Source: an uncultured Spirochaetaceae bacterium | Lineage (GTDB): Bacteria; Spirochaetota; Spirochaetia; Sphaerochaetales; Sphaerochaetaceae | Length of the DNA stretch: 33,407 bases | Assembly: GCA_944390725.1 (NCBI GenBank) | Contig: CALXQU010000018.1 | Coordinates: 1 to 33,407 of the forward strand | Direction of reading: 5' to 3' | Shown here: positions 8,232 through 16,316 of the stretch, in pieces | How the letters are laid out: the number at the start of each line of letters is the position of its first letter | Position numbering within the stretch: the stretch's first letter is position 1 | Position numbers and translations under genes: made by a program | Notes under the pieces: generated by a model | What the model saw: the letters and a program-made list of their open reading frames with translations, nothing else | Databases searched by the model: none | Told to the model about the DNA's origin: nothing

Positions 8232-9260
8232 ATGAGCAGATACAGTTATGATGATATGCCGCCCGAAGGATACAGGGAGAAAGGCGGGATGCGGAGGAGC
8301 TCCTCGCTCATCATCGCCTTCATCGGCGTGCTCATAACGCTTATCGCTATCCTCCTTTACCTGATGTTCTCCCCGCAGGAGGAAGCTTCCCAGGAGGAAG
8401 CGGCTTCCCCTGATGCCGTCACCGTGGATATCCAGGACGTGCAGCTGCTTGAGAATGAGCTTGACGATGCGGCCCTCGCTGCCGCCAGCGAGCCTGAGGC
8501 GCAGCCTGCGGCAGAGGAGGGGAGAGTGATCGTATCGGCCTACGGGCCGCTCGACCCGCCTGCGGTGTATGTCGTGCAGGAAGGCGATACGCTTTCATCC
8601 ATAGCCTCTGATTTCTCCGTCTCTCCAGGGACTATCATCTCCTGCAACTCAATCACTGACGTGAAGGACGTGGTTCCCGGACTGCGGCTGGTCATCCCTG
8701 AGATAAGCGGCAGCTACTACATAGCCGAGGAAGGGGATACTGCCGATAGCGTCGCGCTCCATCGCAATCCTGGGCTTTCCGGCGATGACATCCTTGCCCT
8801 CAACGGCATGGACAGGGACCTCGTGGCAGGGGACAGGATCTTCATACCTTCCCTTGGCGCCGACCTTGAGGCGGAAGCGGACAAGGGCTTCATCAGCCCG
8901 CTTGCGGATGGCGATGAGGTCTACAGCTTCCTTGATGTGTATGGCGGAAGCTCCCTTGAGGGCGTTGTCCTTGCAGGCCCTGCAGGCTCTGCCGTCGTCG
9001 CAGCGGATTCCGGCCATGTCATCGACCTCCCCATGGATAAGTACGGCAAGGGCGTGAAGATCCTCCATGATGATGGCTACTATACGGTCTATGAGGGGCT
9101 TGAGCGCATCCTCGTGCGCCAGGCGGAGAAGGTCTCCAAGGGACAGCCCATAGGCTCAATCGGCACGAGCCAGACCTACTTCGGCAGGCCTGCCGTCTTC
9201 TTCCAGATCGAGCAGGAAGGGGTGAAGATCGATCCGGCGCTCATGGTAAAGGGCCTCTGA
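8232..9260 (+). CDS. LysM-domain membrane protein with degenerate M23 (LytM-like) domain
   Basis: 342 residues from ATG 8232 (AGAGGA upstream; the frame is open earlier but inside the divergent gene and promoter). A basic N-terminus and one transmembrane helix (25-46) are followed by an acidic linker, two LysM peptidoglycan-binding repeats (about 111-156 'YVVQEGDTLSSIASDF' and 161-206 'YYIAEEGDTADSVAL') and an M23-like beta fold (about 242-336). Zn ligands are missing: the 'YAHL' His is 'YEGL' and the HxH motif is 'FFQIE'. It is therefore unlikely to cut peptidoglycan and may regulate amidases, as EnvC and NlpD do in E. coli. The 3' end overlaps the convergent lacI-type gene by 20 bases. Confidence 0.85.
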   Translation: MSRYSYDDMPPEGYREKGGMRRSSSLIIAFIGVLITLIAILLYLMFSPQEEASQEEAASPDAVTVDIQDVQLLENELDDAALAAASEPEAQPAAEEGRVIVSAYGPLDPPAVYVVQEGDTLSSIASDFSVSPGTIISCNSITDVKDVVPGLRLVIPEISGSYYIAEEGDTADSVALHRNPGLSGDDILALNGMDRDLVAGDRIFIPSLGADLEAEADKGFISPLADGDEVYSFLDVYGGSSLEGVVLAGPAGSAVVAADSGHVIDLPMDKYGKGVKILHDDGYYTVYEGLERILVRQAEKVSKGQPIGSIGTSQTYFGRPAVFFQIEQEGVKIDPALMVKGL

Positions 9261-10326
9261 TTTTCCGTCTCTCCTCTTCGTAGGATTTCTCTATCTCCGG
9301 GATGTGCTCGGCAAGCAGTATCCTCGTCTTTATGAAGTTATCGTGCCTGGGCGTCTCTTCGGAGCCGGTAAGGATCGAAGCCATTGTCTTTACGGCGGTA
9401 TATCCCTGGAGAGTAGGCTGCTGGGCGATTATGGCCATTATGTTCCTTTCCCTGAGGGCTTGGATCATGATCCTGGAGCAGTCATAGGCTATGATCTTCG
9501 CCTTTCCGAAGAATCCGCTGTCCTTTATCGCCGTAAGGCAGCCCCTGCCGAATGCTCCGGGGCAGATTATCTGGTCTGTCTGGGGATGCTCCTCAAGCTT
9601 CTTCCTTGTTATCTGGTAGTCGGAGATCTCGTCATTGGTCAGCTCTATGTATTCCTGGAGCCTTATTGCCGGATAGTCCCGTTCAATGGTCTCCCTCAGC
9701 CCTTTCAGCCTGAGCCTGTGCCCATACATCGCGAGGCTGGGGATGAAGACCAGGAGACGTCCTCCTGCCGGAGATGCCAGGTTCATAAGGCCCGCGGCAA
9801 TCTGGCCGCTGAGCTCATAGTCGCATCCGACGAAGCTATCGTATTCCGTTCCGTCTATGAGGTTCGTAAGGAAGACCACCGGAATGCCTGCGGATGATAT
9901 CCCATTCAGCCTGGCGCTGATGCGGCTGTCGCAGATTGGGACTATGATTATGCCGTTGGTCCTTTCTGCTATCGCCTCATCGATATTCCGCAGCTGGTCA
10001 TCCGCGTTGAAGTCGGAGGTGTACTTGATATCTATCGTCATGCCGTAATCGATAAGCTCGTCGTAGCCCTGCTTGATGCCGATCATTACATCATCGAAGA
10101 AGAAATTCGTCTTGGAGATATGGAGGATAATCGTGATCTTCATGTTATCCTTCCGCTTGCTCAGTCCCTTTGCGATCGCATTGGGCCTGTATCCGAGTTC
10201 CTTGGCAATCTTCCTGATCCTTTCCGCGACTTCCGGGTTGACCCTGCCTCTGTTGTGGAGTGCCCTGTCTACCGTACCTGCGGAAACCCCTGCCATATCT
10301 GCGATGTCCTTAAGAGTAGTTGCCAT
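9241..10326 (-). CDS. LacI-family transcriptional regulator
   Basis: 361 residues. The N-terminal helix-turn-helix 'TLKDIADMAGVSAGTVDRALHNRGRVNPEVAERI' (4-38) and hinge helix ('GYRPNAIAKGLSKR') are typical of LacI/PurR. The rest (about 62-340) is a periplasmic-binding-protein-like ligand domain. The start is supported by AGAGG seven bases before the ATG (minus strand). It is divergent from the solute-binding-protein/ABC/sulfatase operon and is the obvious local regulator of it, most likely a repressor released by the imported substrate or a product; the effector is unknown. It ends convergently with the LysM gene with no terminator between. Confidence 0.93.
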   Translation of the reverse strand: MATTLKDIADMAGVSAGTVDRALHNRGRVNPEVAERIRKIAKELGYRPNAIAKGLSKRKDNMKITIILHISKTNFFFDDVMIGIKQGYDELIDYGMTIDIKYTSDFNADDQLRNIDEAIAERTNGIIIVPICDSRISARLNGISSAGIPVVFLTNLIDGTEYDSFVGCDYELSGQIAAGLMNLASPAGGRLLVFIPSLAMYGHRLRLKGLRETIERDYPAIRLQEYIELTNDEISDYQITRKKLEEHPQTDQIICPGAFGRGCLTAIKDSGFFGKAKIIAYDCSRIMIQALRERNIMAIIAQQPTLQGYTAVKTMASILTGSEETPRHDNFIKTRILLAEHIPEIEKSYEEERRKIRGPLP

Positions 10327-10334
10327 AAAACCTC

Positions 10335-10382
10335 TTTGCGTGTCCGTTAACAGAATATATTCCGGTTCCTGTTGATATTATA
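10335..10382 (-). promoter_or_regulatory. Likely control region of the lacI-type gene
   Basis: On the minus strand a TATAAT (plus 10377-10382) is followed by a palindrome GAATATATTC (10353-10362) and GTTAAC (10346-10351). The leader then reads GGACACGCAAA, resembling the GGACGCACACGCAAA upstream of the divergent binding-protein gene, which suggests a shared operator half. No convincing -35 box was found. Confidence 0.35.
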
Positions 10383-10457
10383 TCACTAATCCGCTGATGC
10401 GTAAGGATAAAAAATCCCTTGCAGCATAAAGGGAAGAAATACAATCCAAATTTAGTG

Positions 10458-10509
10458 TTGACAAACTCAAAAGGTATGATAAGGTGATTAATGTAGATGC
10501 GTGGACGCA
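10458..10509 (+). promoter_or_regulatory. Promoter and candidate operator of the ABC transporter/sulfatase operon
   Basis: A perfect TTGACA (10458-10463), a 16-base spacer and a weaker TAAGGT (10480-10485) form the promoter. Just downstream, at 10498-10509, is the inverted repeat TGCGT-GG-ACGCA, placed where a LacI-family repressor would block transcription. The ribosome site AAAGGAG follows and leads to ATG 10533. Operator assignment is inference from position and symmetry. Confidence 0.55.
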
Positions 10510-10532
10510 CACGCAAATAAAAAGGAGAGAGT

Positions 10533-11582
10533 ATGAAGAGATTATTGATCGGGCTTGTTTGCCTCGTTCTTGCGGCAGGTATGGTTACGGCAGGCGGATC
10601 CAAGGAAGTTGCTGAGGATGGTACAGGTGCTGTACTCAAGGTTGGACTTCTTCCGCTTTCGGTAGGTGTGCCGGTGCAGTATGCAGCGGACCAGGGCTGG
10701 TTCGAAGAGGAGGGACTCAATGTCCAGCTCGAGTATTTCGCGACTGGAGCTCCCGTGAATGAGGCAATCGCGGCAAAGGAGATAGATGTTGCGGCTTCCG
10801 GATTCGCTTCGGTATACTCTCTTGCAAATGCCGGATGCATCTGGCTTGCCGATATCAATACGACAGGCGGAATGGGTGTCTATGCCAGGCCCGACAGCCC
10901 GATCGTGGCAGCGGGGAATACGGTGCCGGAGCTTCCTGCCGTGCTTGGTTCTGCCGACACTGTCATGGGGAAGCAGATCCTTGAGCCCCTTGGGACAGCC
11001 GCACAGTATATGGTGGAGAGCTATGTTGATGTATTCGGCCTTGCGCCATGGGATGTCCAGCAGGTCAACATGGAGTGGGCACCTGCATTCCAGGCTTATC
11101 AGACAGGCGAGGGTGACCTCTGCGCTATGAATCCTCCGTATAGCTACCAGATCGAGGATCTCGGATACATTGAGGTGGCAAGCTTCGAGGATGTGACGGG
11201 CGTCGACATGATGGATGGACTTTTCGCACGCGGCGAGGTCGTCGAGGCAAGGCCCCAGGATATCACGAAGCTCGTGAAGTGCATCGTGCGTGCTATGGAT
11301 GACCTGCAGGATGAGGAGCTCAGGAAGGAATATACGACGAAGTTCTATGATGAGAATGGCGTCGCATTCTCCGAATCAGACCTCATGCATGAGATCGAGG
11401 ACAGGGCTTATGTCGGTAGGGACTACATGAGCCAGGATGGATACAAGCTCGGAGAGGCATGGGTCGCTATCACGGACTTCCTCGTACGTGCTGAGAAGAT
11501 CACTTCCGATAACGCTCCTAACGTTGCTGCATCGATCAATACGGAGATCATCTCCAACGCGACCGGAATGGATATCAACTGA
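10533..11582 (+). CDS. ABC transporter solute-binding protein (SsuA/TauA/NMT1 type)
   Basis: 349 residues with a Sec signal peptide (1-20, cleavage expected after 'VTA', mature start GGSKE); there is no lipobox cysteine. The mature protein follows the NitT/TauT/SsuA pattern: 'KVGLLPLSVGVPVQYAADQGWFEEEGLNV', 'GAPVNEAIAAKEIDVAASGFASVY', and 'FQAYQTGEGDLCAMNPPYSYQ'. This family binds sulfonates, sulfate esters, nitrate or thiamine precursors outside the membrane. A sulfatase at the end of the same operon makes a sulfated organic ligand attractive, but that is inference. A strong ribosome site (AAAGGAG) and a terminator after the gene suggest it is made in excess over the membrane parts. Confidence 0.9.
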   Translation: MKRLLIGLVCLVLAAGMVTAGGSKEVAEDGTGAVLKVGLLPLSVGVPVQYAADQGWFEEEGLNVQLEYFATGAPVNEAIAAKEIDVAASGFASVYSLANAGCIWLADINTTGGMGVYARPDSPIVAAGNTVPELPAVLGSADTVMGKQILEPLGTAAQYMVESYVDVFGLAPWDVQQVNMEWAPAFQAYQTGEGDLCAMNPPYSYQIEDLGYIEVASFEDVTGVDMMDGLFARGEVVEARPQDITKLVKCIVRAMDDLQDEELRKEYTTKFYDENGVAFSESDLMHEIEDRAYVGRDYMSQDGYKLGEAWVAITDFLVRAEKITSDNAPNVAASINTEIISNATGMDIN

Positions 11583-11598
11583 GAGGGCAGGTGACCAG

Positions 11599-11627
11599 GA
11601 GGAGGCTTGTCATGGCCTCCTCTTTTT
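11599..11627 (+). terminator. Intrinsic terminator/attenuator between binding protein and permease genes
   Basis: An 8-bp stem (GAGGAGGC 11599-11606 / GCCTCCTC 11615-11622), an 8-base loop and T5. It is inside the operon, so partial read-through is expected, a common device for making more binding protein than permease. Confidence 0.75.
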
Positions 11628-11642
11628 CTTAAGGAGGTTGAA

Positions 11643-12425
11643 GTGGCTGCAACAAAGAAGAAGAGCTATATATGGCTTTCTGTGCTTTCAATAGCAGTAT
11701 TCATATTCGTCTGGTATATTGCCTGCGATGTCCTCAAGCTCACTGATGCGTCGACCCTCCCAGGGCCTAAGACGGTAGTGAGGACATTCATAACGAAGCT
11801 TTCATCGACAGCTCCTGATGGTGCCACGCTTTTCGAGCATATCGGCTCATCACTCGAGATCGCGATGAGCGGATGGGCGATGGGCGTGATTATCGGGACG
11901 CCGCTTGGCATAGCGATGGCGTGGTATAAGAAGATCGATCTCTATGCAAGGCCGCTTTTCGACCTTATCAGGCCTGTTCCCGGCCTTGCATGGATCCCGC
12001 TTATGATCCTGCTCTTCGGAATCGGGCTGACATCGAAGATCGTTACGGTATTCCTTTCCGCGTTCGTCCCCTGCGTCCTCAACAGCTATACGGGAATCAG
12101 GCAGACACGTGATGTCCATCTCTGGGTAGGGCAGACGTTCGGAGCTTCTGACTTCCAGATGCTGATGAAGATTGCCGTCCCGACATCGCTGCCGCTTGTC
12201 ATGACTGGTGTCAGGGTCGCACTTGGTGCCTCATGGACATGCATAGTCGCCGCTGAGATGCTTGCCAGCACGAAGGGGCTTGGCTATATGATCCAGCAGG
12301 CGAGGGGAATCTACCGCCCGGATATCATCATCTGCGGCATGATCACCATCGGCGTGATAGGTGCATTGTTCTCATGGCTGCTGACGCTTGTCGAGCGCGT
12401 GGTAATCAAAGGAGTGAAGAGATGA
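11643..12425 (+). CDS. ABC transporter permease 1 (SsuC/TauC-like)
   Basis: 260 residues from GTG 11643, chosen because AAGGAGG sits five bases upstream; the earlier in-frame ATG 11607 lies in the loop of the terminator hairpin and has no ribosome site. Several hydrophobic segments surround the cytoplasmic coupling (EAA-type) loop 'GASDFQMLMKIAVPTSLPLVMTGVRVAL'. It forms half of the membrane channel, with permease 2 as partner. The stop overlaps the next start (ATGA), showing tight coupling. Confidence 0.92.
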   Translation: MAATKKKSYIWLSVLSIAVFIFVWYIACDVLKLTDASTLPGPKTVVRTFITKLSSTAPDGATLFEHIGSSLEIAMSGWAMGVIIGTPLGIAMAWYKKIDLYARPLFDLIRPVPGLAWIPLMILLFGIGLTSKIVTVFLSAFVPCVLNSYTGIRQTRDVHLWVGQTFGASDFQMLMKIAVPTSLPLVMTGVRVALGASWTCIVAAEMLASTKGLGYMIQQARGIYRPDIIICGMITIGVIGALFSWLLTLVERVVIKGVKR

Positions 12426-13216
12426 CAGGGCGCAACGTATCAGGAATAAGCAAATACAGGAAAGTCTATGCTGCGGTGGTATCCATCCTGGCATTCCTCG
12501 TCCTCTGGCAGCTGGTCGTCTCATTCACCGATGTCGGCATCGTCATGGTCGGCCCTGTTGATGTGATAAAGCTCTTCTTCGTCAGCATCGTCAAGCCAAT
12601 CGGGCATTATACGATCCAGATGCACATCGTGTGGAGCCTTTCCAGGGTCATGGCAGGATTCATACTCGGTTCCGTGCTCGGTGTCGTACTCGGCATCCTG
12701 ATGGGCTGGTTCCGTCCGATGAATGCTATCTTCAGGCCTCTTTATGAAGTCATAAGGCCTATCCCGCCTATCGCATGGATTCCTCTTTCGATTGTCTGGT
12801 TCGGAATCGGCGAGCCTTCGAAATACTTCATCATCTTCCTTGCTGCATTCTCCGCTATCACGATGAATGCATTCGCAGGGGTAAGGTCTGTAGATCCTGA
12901 GCTGATAGGGGCAGCGAGGATGCTTGGCGCGAACAACAGGCAGGTCTTCACGACCATAGTCCTGCCTTCATGCGTTCCCCATATCTTCGCAGGCCTCCAG
13001 ATCGCTATCGGATCTTCATGGGCGACTGTCGTCGCTGCGGAGATGGTAAGGTCTTCAGAAGGTGTCGGCTGGGTCATCATCAGGGGACAGGATTCCAACA
13101 GCACTGTGCAGATCATGGTTGGCATCGTAGCTATCGGCATCATCGGCTTTGCGCTTGCCGTGCTGATGAGATGGATAGAAGCCAGGCTCTGTGCCTGGAA
13201 TGTGAGGGGCAGATGA
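12422..13216 (+). CDS. ABC transporter permease 2 (SsuC/TauC-like)
   Basis: 264 residues. ATG 12422 overlaps the preceding stop and has AAAGGAG-like bases upstream. It is a paralogue of permease 1 with the same membrane topology and a coupling loop 'LGANNRQVFTTIVLPSCVPHIFAGLQIAIG'. Most SsuABC/TauABC systems use one permease as a homodimer; here two different permeases point to a heterodimeric channel. It couples by ATGA overlap to the first ATPase gene. Confidence 0.92.
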   Translation: MTGRNVSGISKYRKVYAAVVSILAFLVLWQLVVSFTDVGIVMVGPVDVIKLFFVSIVKPIGHYTIQMHIVWSLSRVMAGFILGSVLGVVLGILMGWFRPMNAIFRPLYEVIRPIPPIAWIPLSIVWFGIGEPSKYFIIFLAAFSAITMNAFAGVRSVDPELIGAARMLGANNRQVFTTIVLPSCVPHIFAGLQIAIGSSWATVVAAEMVRSSEGVGWVIIRGQDSNSTVQIMVGIVAIGIIGFALAVLMRWIEARLCAWNVRGR

Positions 13217-13968
13217 ACAGGGAAATGATTGTCTGCGATAACGTTTCTAAGACATTCGAAACTTCTCGCGGTAATGTTGATGTAATAGGCAATGTGAGCC
13301 TGACTGTCCATGAGAACGAGCTTCTCGTGCTCTTCGGGCCTGGCCAGTGCGGCAAGAGCACGCTCCTGAACTGCATGTCGGGACTAGAGACCGTGACTTC
13401 AGGCAGTGTCACGATAAACGGCAAGGTCATTGATTCCCCGGGACCTGACAGGGGAGTCGTCTACCAGAGGACCGCTCTCTTCCCATGGCTCACTGTTATG
13501 GGGAATGTCGAGTACGGGCCGAAAGTCCGCGGCATGTCAAAGAGCGAGAGAAGGGAGAAGGCACAGTACTATATCAACCTGGTGGGGCTTGAGGGATTCG
13601 AGGATTCATACCCGAATCAGCTTTCAGGCGGAATGCAGCAGCGTGTCGGTATCGCCAGGGCATACTGCAATGAGCCCGATGTCCTCTTCATGGATGAGCC
13701 GTTCGGCCATCTTGATGCGCAGACAAGGTATCTTATGCAGGAAGACCTGATAAGGATCTGGGAGAAGGAGAAGAGGACTGTCGTCTTCGTTACGAACAAT
13801 ATCGAGGAAGCGATTTATCTTGCCGACAGGATCGCCGTGCTTACGAACTGCCCTACAAGCGTCAAGACTGAGTATGGAATCAGTCTCGGACGTCCTAGGA
13901 ACTATGTCGATCCGGAATTCCTCCGCCTGCGCGAGGAGATAAGCTCTGTCGTCGATAAGGCGCTTTAA
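13213..13968 (+). CDS. ABC transporter ATPase 1, with H-loop and Walker A variants
   Basis: 251 residues from ATG 13213, overlapping the permease stop. Family: nitrate/sulfonate importer ATPases. Q-loop Q85, signature LSGGM (137-141) and Walker B with catalytic E162 ('LFMDEP') are canonical. Two positions are not: Walker A reads GPGQCGKST (42-50) instead of the usual GxSGxGKS/T, and the H-loop histidine is Asn195 ('VFVTNNIEEA'). These defects lie in the half-site contributed by this subunit's own nucleotide-binding core. Its intact signature would serve the other subunit's site. It is expected to pair with ATPase 2 (13979). Confidence 0.93.
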   Translation: MNREMIVCDNVSKTFETSRGNVDVIGNVSLTVHENELLVLFGPGQCGKSTLLNCMSGLETVTSGSVTINGKVIDSPGPDRGVVYQRTALFPWLTVMGNVEYGPKVRGMSKSERREKAQYYINLVGLEGFEDSYPNQLSGGMQQRVGIARAYCNEPDVLFMDEPFGHLDAQTRYLMQEDLIRIWEKEKRTVVFVTNNIEEAIYLADRIAVLTNCPTSVKTEYGISLGRPRNYVDPEFLRLREEISSVVDKAL

Positions 13969-13978
13969 GGAGGCAGGG

Positions 13979-14719
13979 ATGAGCGAAACAATCGTCAAAG
14001 TAAACCACATGACAAAGAAATTCGGGGATCTCCTCGTCCTCGATGATGTTTCCTTCGATGTACGGAAGGGGGAGTTCCTCTGCATAGTCGGCCCTACGGG
14101 ATGCGGCAAGACCACATTCCTCAACTGCATAACGAAGCTCTATGAGCCGACAGCAGGCGAGATCCTCATAAACGGTAAGCCTGTTGACCTCAAGGAAGAC
14201 AATATCGCATACATCTTCCAGGAGTATTCCACCATGTCCTGGCTGACGGTAGAGCAGAATGTAGCATTCGGCCTTGAGATCAAGAAGAAGCCGAAGGATT
14301 TCATCAAGAAGGAAGTGGATGAGGTCCTTGAGATGGTAGGCCTTACGAAGTACCGCGATTACTATCCGTCCGAGCTTTCGACTTCGATGCTTCAGAGGGT
14401 CGTAATCGCAAGGGCGTTCGCCGTGAAGCCGCAGCTCCTGCTGATGGATGAACCCTATGGCCAGCTTGATGTGGAGCTCAGGTTCCGCCTTGAGGATGAG
14501 CTGCTCAACCTCTGGAGGAAGACAGGTACGACGGTAATCTTCATCACGCATAATATCGAGGAAGCGGTCTATCTCAGCCAGAACATCCTTGTGCTGACCA
14601 ACAAGCCGACGACAATCAAGGCAAGGCTTGAGAATGATCTTCCGTTCCCTAGGAGCGTGACATCGCCGGAATTCATCGATATAAGGACAAAGGTCACTGA
14701 CCTGATCAAATGGTGGTAA
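13979..14719 (+). CDS. ABC transporter ATPase 2, with degenerate signature motif
   Basis: 246 residues; AAGGAGG precedes ATG 13979. Walker A GPTGCGKT (38-45), Q81, Walker B D157/E158 and H-loop His191 ('FITHNIEEA') are canonical. The signature, normally LSGGM/Q, is LSTSM (133-137). This is the reverse of ATPase 1. In a head-to-tail heterodimer the degenerate signature faces the altered Walker A/H-loop of ATPase 1, giving one dead or slow site and one fully canonical site. It is followed after a short gap by the sulfatase. Confidence 0.93.
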   Translation: MSETIVKVNHMTKKFGDLLVLDDVSFDVRKGEFLCIVGPTGCGKTTFLNCITKLYEPTAGEILINGKPVDLKEDNIAYIFQEYSTMSWLTVEQNVAFGLEIKKKPKDFIKKEVDEVLEMVGLTKYRDYYPSELSTSMLQRVVIARAFAVKPQLLLMDEPYGQLDVELRFRLEDELLNLWRKTGTTVIFITHNIEEAVYLSQNILVLTNKPTTIKARLENDLPFPRSVTSPEFIDIRTKVTDLIKWW

Positions 14720-14730
14720 GGAGGAAGAGA

Positions 14731-16194
14731 ATGCGGGCTATCATGCTGATGTTCGATACGCTTAACAGAAGGATGCTGAGCACTTATGGCTGCGACTGGA
14801 CGCACACGCCCAATTTCCAGCGTCTCGCTGAGCGTACCGTTGTTTTCGATAACTGCTATGCAGGAAGCCTTCCATGCATGCCAGCACGGCGCGAGCTGCA
14901 TACCGGGAGATATAATTTCCTCCATAGGAGCTGGGGGCCTATCGAGCCATATGATGATTCCATCCCAGAGATGCTTGGGCGTTCCGGCGTACATACGCAT
15001 ATGATCACTGACCACCAGCATTACTGGGAAGATGGAGGAGCGACATACCACAACAGATACACCTCGTATGAGTTCGTACGCGGACAGGAAGGCGACAGGT
15101 GGAAAGGCGATGTGGAGGATCCGGTCATTCCGGAGCATCTTGGCAGGTTCTGGCGCCAGGATGCTGTCAACCGCAGGTATTTCATCGATGCAGGGAAGCA
15201 GCCCCTCGATGATGTATTCAGCTTTGGCATGCAGTTCCTTGAGAAGAACAAGGACCAGGATAACTGGTTCCTGCATTGGGAATGCTTCGATCCGCATGAG
15301 CCGTTCTTCACTGTCGATAGCAAGTATTCGGAGATGTATCCTGATAGCTATGACGGCCCGCAGTTCGACTGGCCTGATTACAAGGAAGTCACCGAAAGCC
15401 CGGAGGCAGTCGAGCATTGCCGCAGGAAATATGCAGCGCTGCTGACCAAGTGCGATGAGTGCATCGGCCGCTTTATCGACTTCATGGATGCCAATGATAT
15501 GTGGAAGGATACGGCGGTCATCGTGAATACCGACCATGGCTTCTTCCTCGGCGAGCATGACTTCTGGGGCAAGAGCGCCCATCCGTGGTACAACGAGACT
15601 GTGCATATCCCCTTGTTCATCTGGGATCCCAGATCAGGGAAGAAGGGAGAGAGAAGGGAAGCGCTGGTACAGAATATCGATGTGGCGGTGACTATCCTGA
15701 AGTACTTCGGCCTTGAACCGACCAAGGATATGCAGGGACATGACCTGAAGGAGACGATAGACCATGATGAGAAGGTCAGGGATTATGCGCTCTTCGGACT
15801 CCATGGTGCCCATGTCAATATCACGGATGGCAGGTATGTCTACATGAGGGCGCCCGCTACGGAGGATAATGCCCCGCTCTATAACTATACCGACATGCCG
15901 ACGCATATGCGCTGCCTCTTCTCGATAGAGGAGATGAGGAAGGCTGAGCTCTCCAGCGGTTTCTCCTTCACGAAGGGCGTTCCGCTTCTCAGGATACCTT
16001 CCGTGGAGGATAAGACCGGGGATACTGCTGCAAAGCATAGGATGGAGACAATGCTTTTCGATCTCAGTACCGATCCCGGGCAGAAGCATCCTATCCATGA
16101 TGAGGGGACTGAACAGCGGATGGTCGAGGCGCTGAAAGCTGAGATGAAGAAGAATGATGCTCCTGAAGAGCAGTATATCAGGCTAGGCCTTTGA
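14731..16194 (+). CDS. Cytoplasmic sulfatase (type I, Cys-type formylglycine motif)
   Basis: 487 residues from ATG 14731 (AAGGAGG upstream; ATG 14710 lies in the end of the ATPase gene). The signature C49-M-P-A-R53 followed by 'ELHTGR' is the CxPxR motif whose Cys is turned into catalytic formylglycine. Metal ligands include Asp9 near the N-terminus and D268-H269 ('NTDHGFFLGEHD'); K281 follows. It would cleave a sulfate or related monoester. There is no signal peptide, so it acts inside the cell, consistent with import of the sulfated substrate by the preceding transporter. The maturase (anSME or FGE) is not in the window. A phosphonate monoester hydrolase is an alternative within the superfamily. 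Confidence 0.9.
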   Translation: MRAIMLMFDTLNRRMLSTYGCDWTHTPNFQRLAERTVVFDNCYAGSLPCMPARRELHTGRYNFLHRSWGPIEPYDDSIPEMLGRSGVHTHMITDHQHYWEDGGATYHNRYTSYEFVRGQEGDRWKGDVEDPVIPEHLGRFWRQDAVNRRYFIDAGKQPLDDVFSFGMQFLEKNKDQDNWFLHWECFDPHEPFFTVDSKYSEMYPDSYDGPQFDWPDYKEVTESPEAVEHCRRKYAALLTKCDECIGRFIDFMDANDMWKDTAVIVNTDHGFFLGEHDFWGKSAHPWYNETVHIPLFIWDPRSGKKGERREALVQNIDVAVTILKYFGLEPTKDMQGHDLKETIDHDEKVRDYALFGLHGAHVNITDGRYVYMRAPATEDNAPLYNYTDMPTHMRCLFSIEEMRKAELSSGFSFTKGVPLLRIPSVEDKTGDTAAKHRMETMLFDLSTDPGQKHPIHDEGTEQRMVEALKAEMKKNDAPEEQYIRLGL

Positions 16195-16200
16195 TTATGG

Positions 16201-16232
16201 ATGCCTCCTGGGAGATTCTCGGGAGGCATTTC
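16201..16232 (+). terminator. Terminator of the ABC/sulfatase operon
   Basis: Stem ATGCCTCC (16201-16208) / GGAGGCAT (16222-16229) followed by a short T-rich stretch, six bases after the sulfatase stop. The U-tract is weak. Confidence 0.6.
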
Positions 16233-16244
16233 TGCGGCCTTGGC

Positions 16245-16272
16245 CTGATTATGCAGCTATGGATATGCTGAT
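16245..16272. repeat. Direct repeat, copy 1 (28 identical bases; partner at 17028)
   Basis: These 28 bases recur exactly at 17028-17055, 783 bases away in the same orientation, and both copies are preceded by a hairpin and followed by a similar dozen bases. Copy 2 lies at the 3' end of the AAA/DUF4143 gene. Bases after copy 1 read on the minus strand as 'LTDGNPVRASLESS' then stop, comparable to the ATPase end 'LTETGKYIPSF'. Copy 1 is therefore probably the leftover 3' end of another such gene. The toxin-antitoxin module lies between the copies. Confidence 0.75.
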
Positions 16273-16316
16273 CCTTCAGGATGATTCTAAGGATGCACGC
16301 ACGGGATTCCCATCGG

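Noticed and set aside
11607..11642. ATG 11607 as start of permease 1
   Set aside because: It lies in the loop of the intrinsic terminator and has no ribosome site; GTG 11643 follows AAGGAGG at the right distance.
14798..14812. Second operator-like GGACGCACACGC inside the sulfatase gene
   Set aside because: It encodes the conserved 'WTHTPN' segment of sulfatases, so the match to the promoter-region sequence is best taken as chance.
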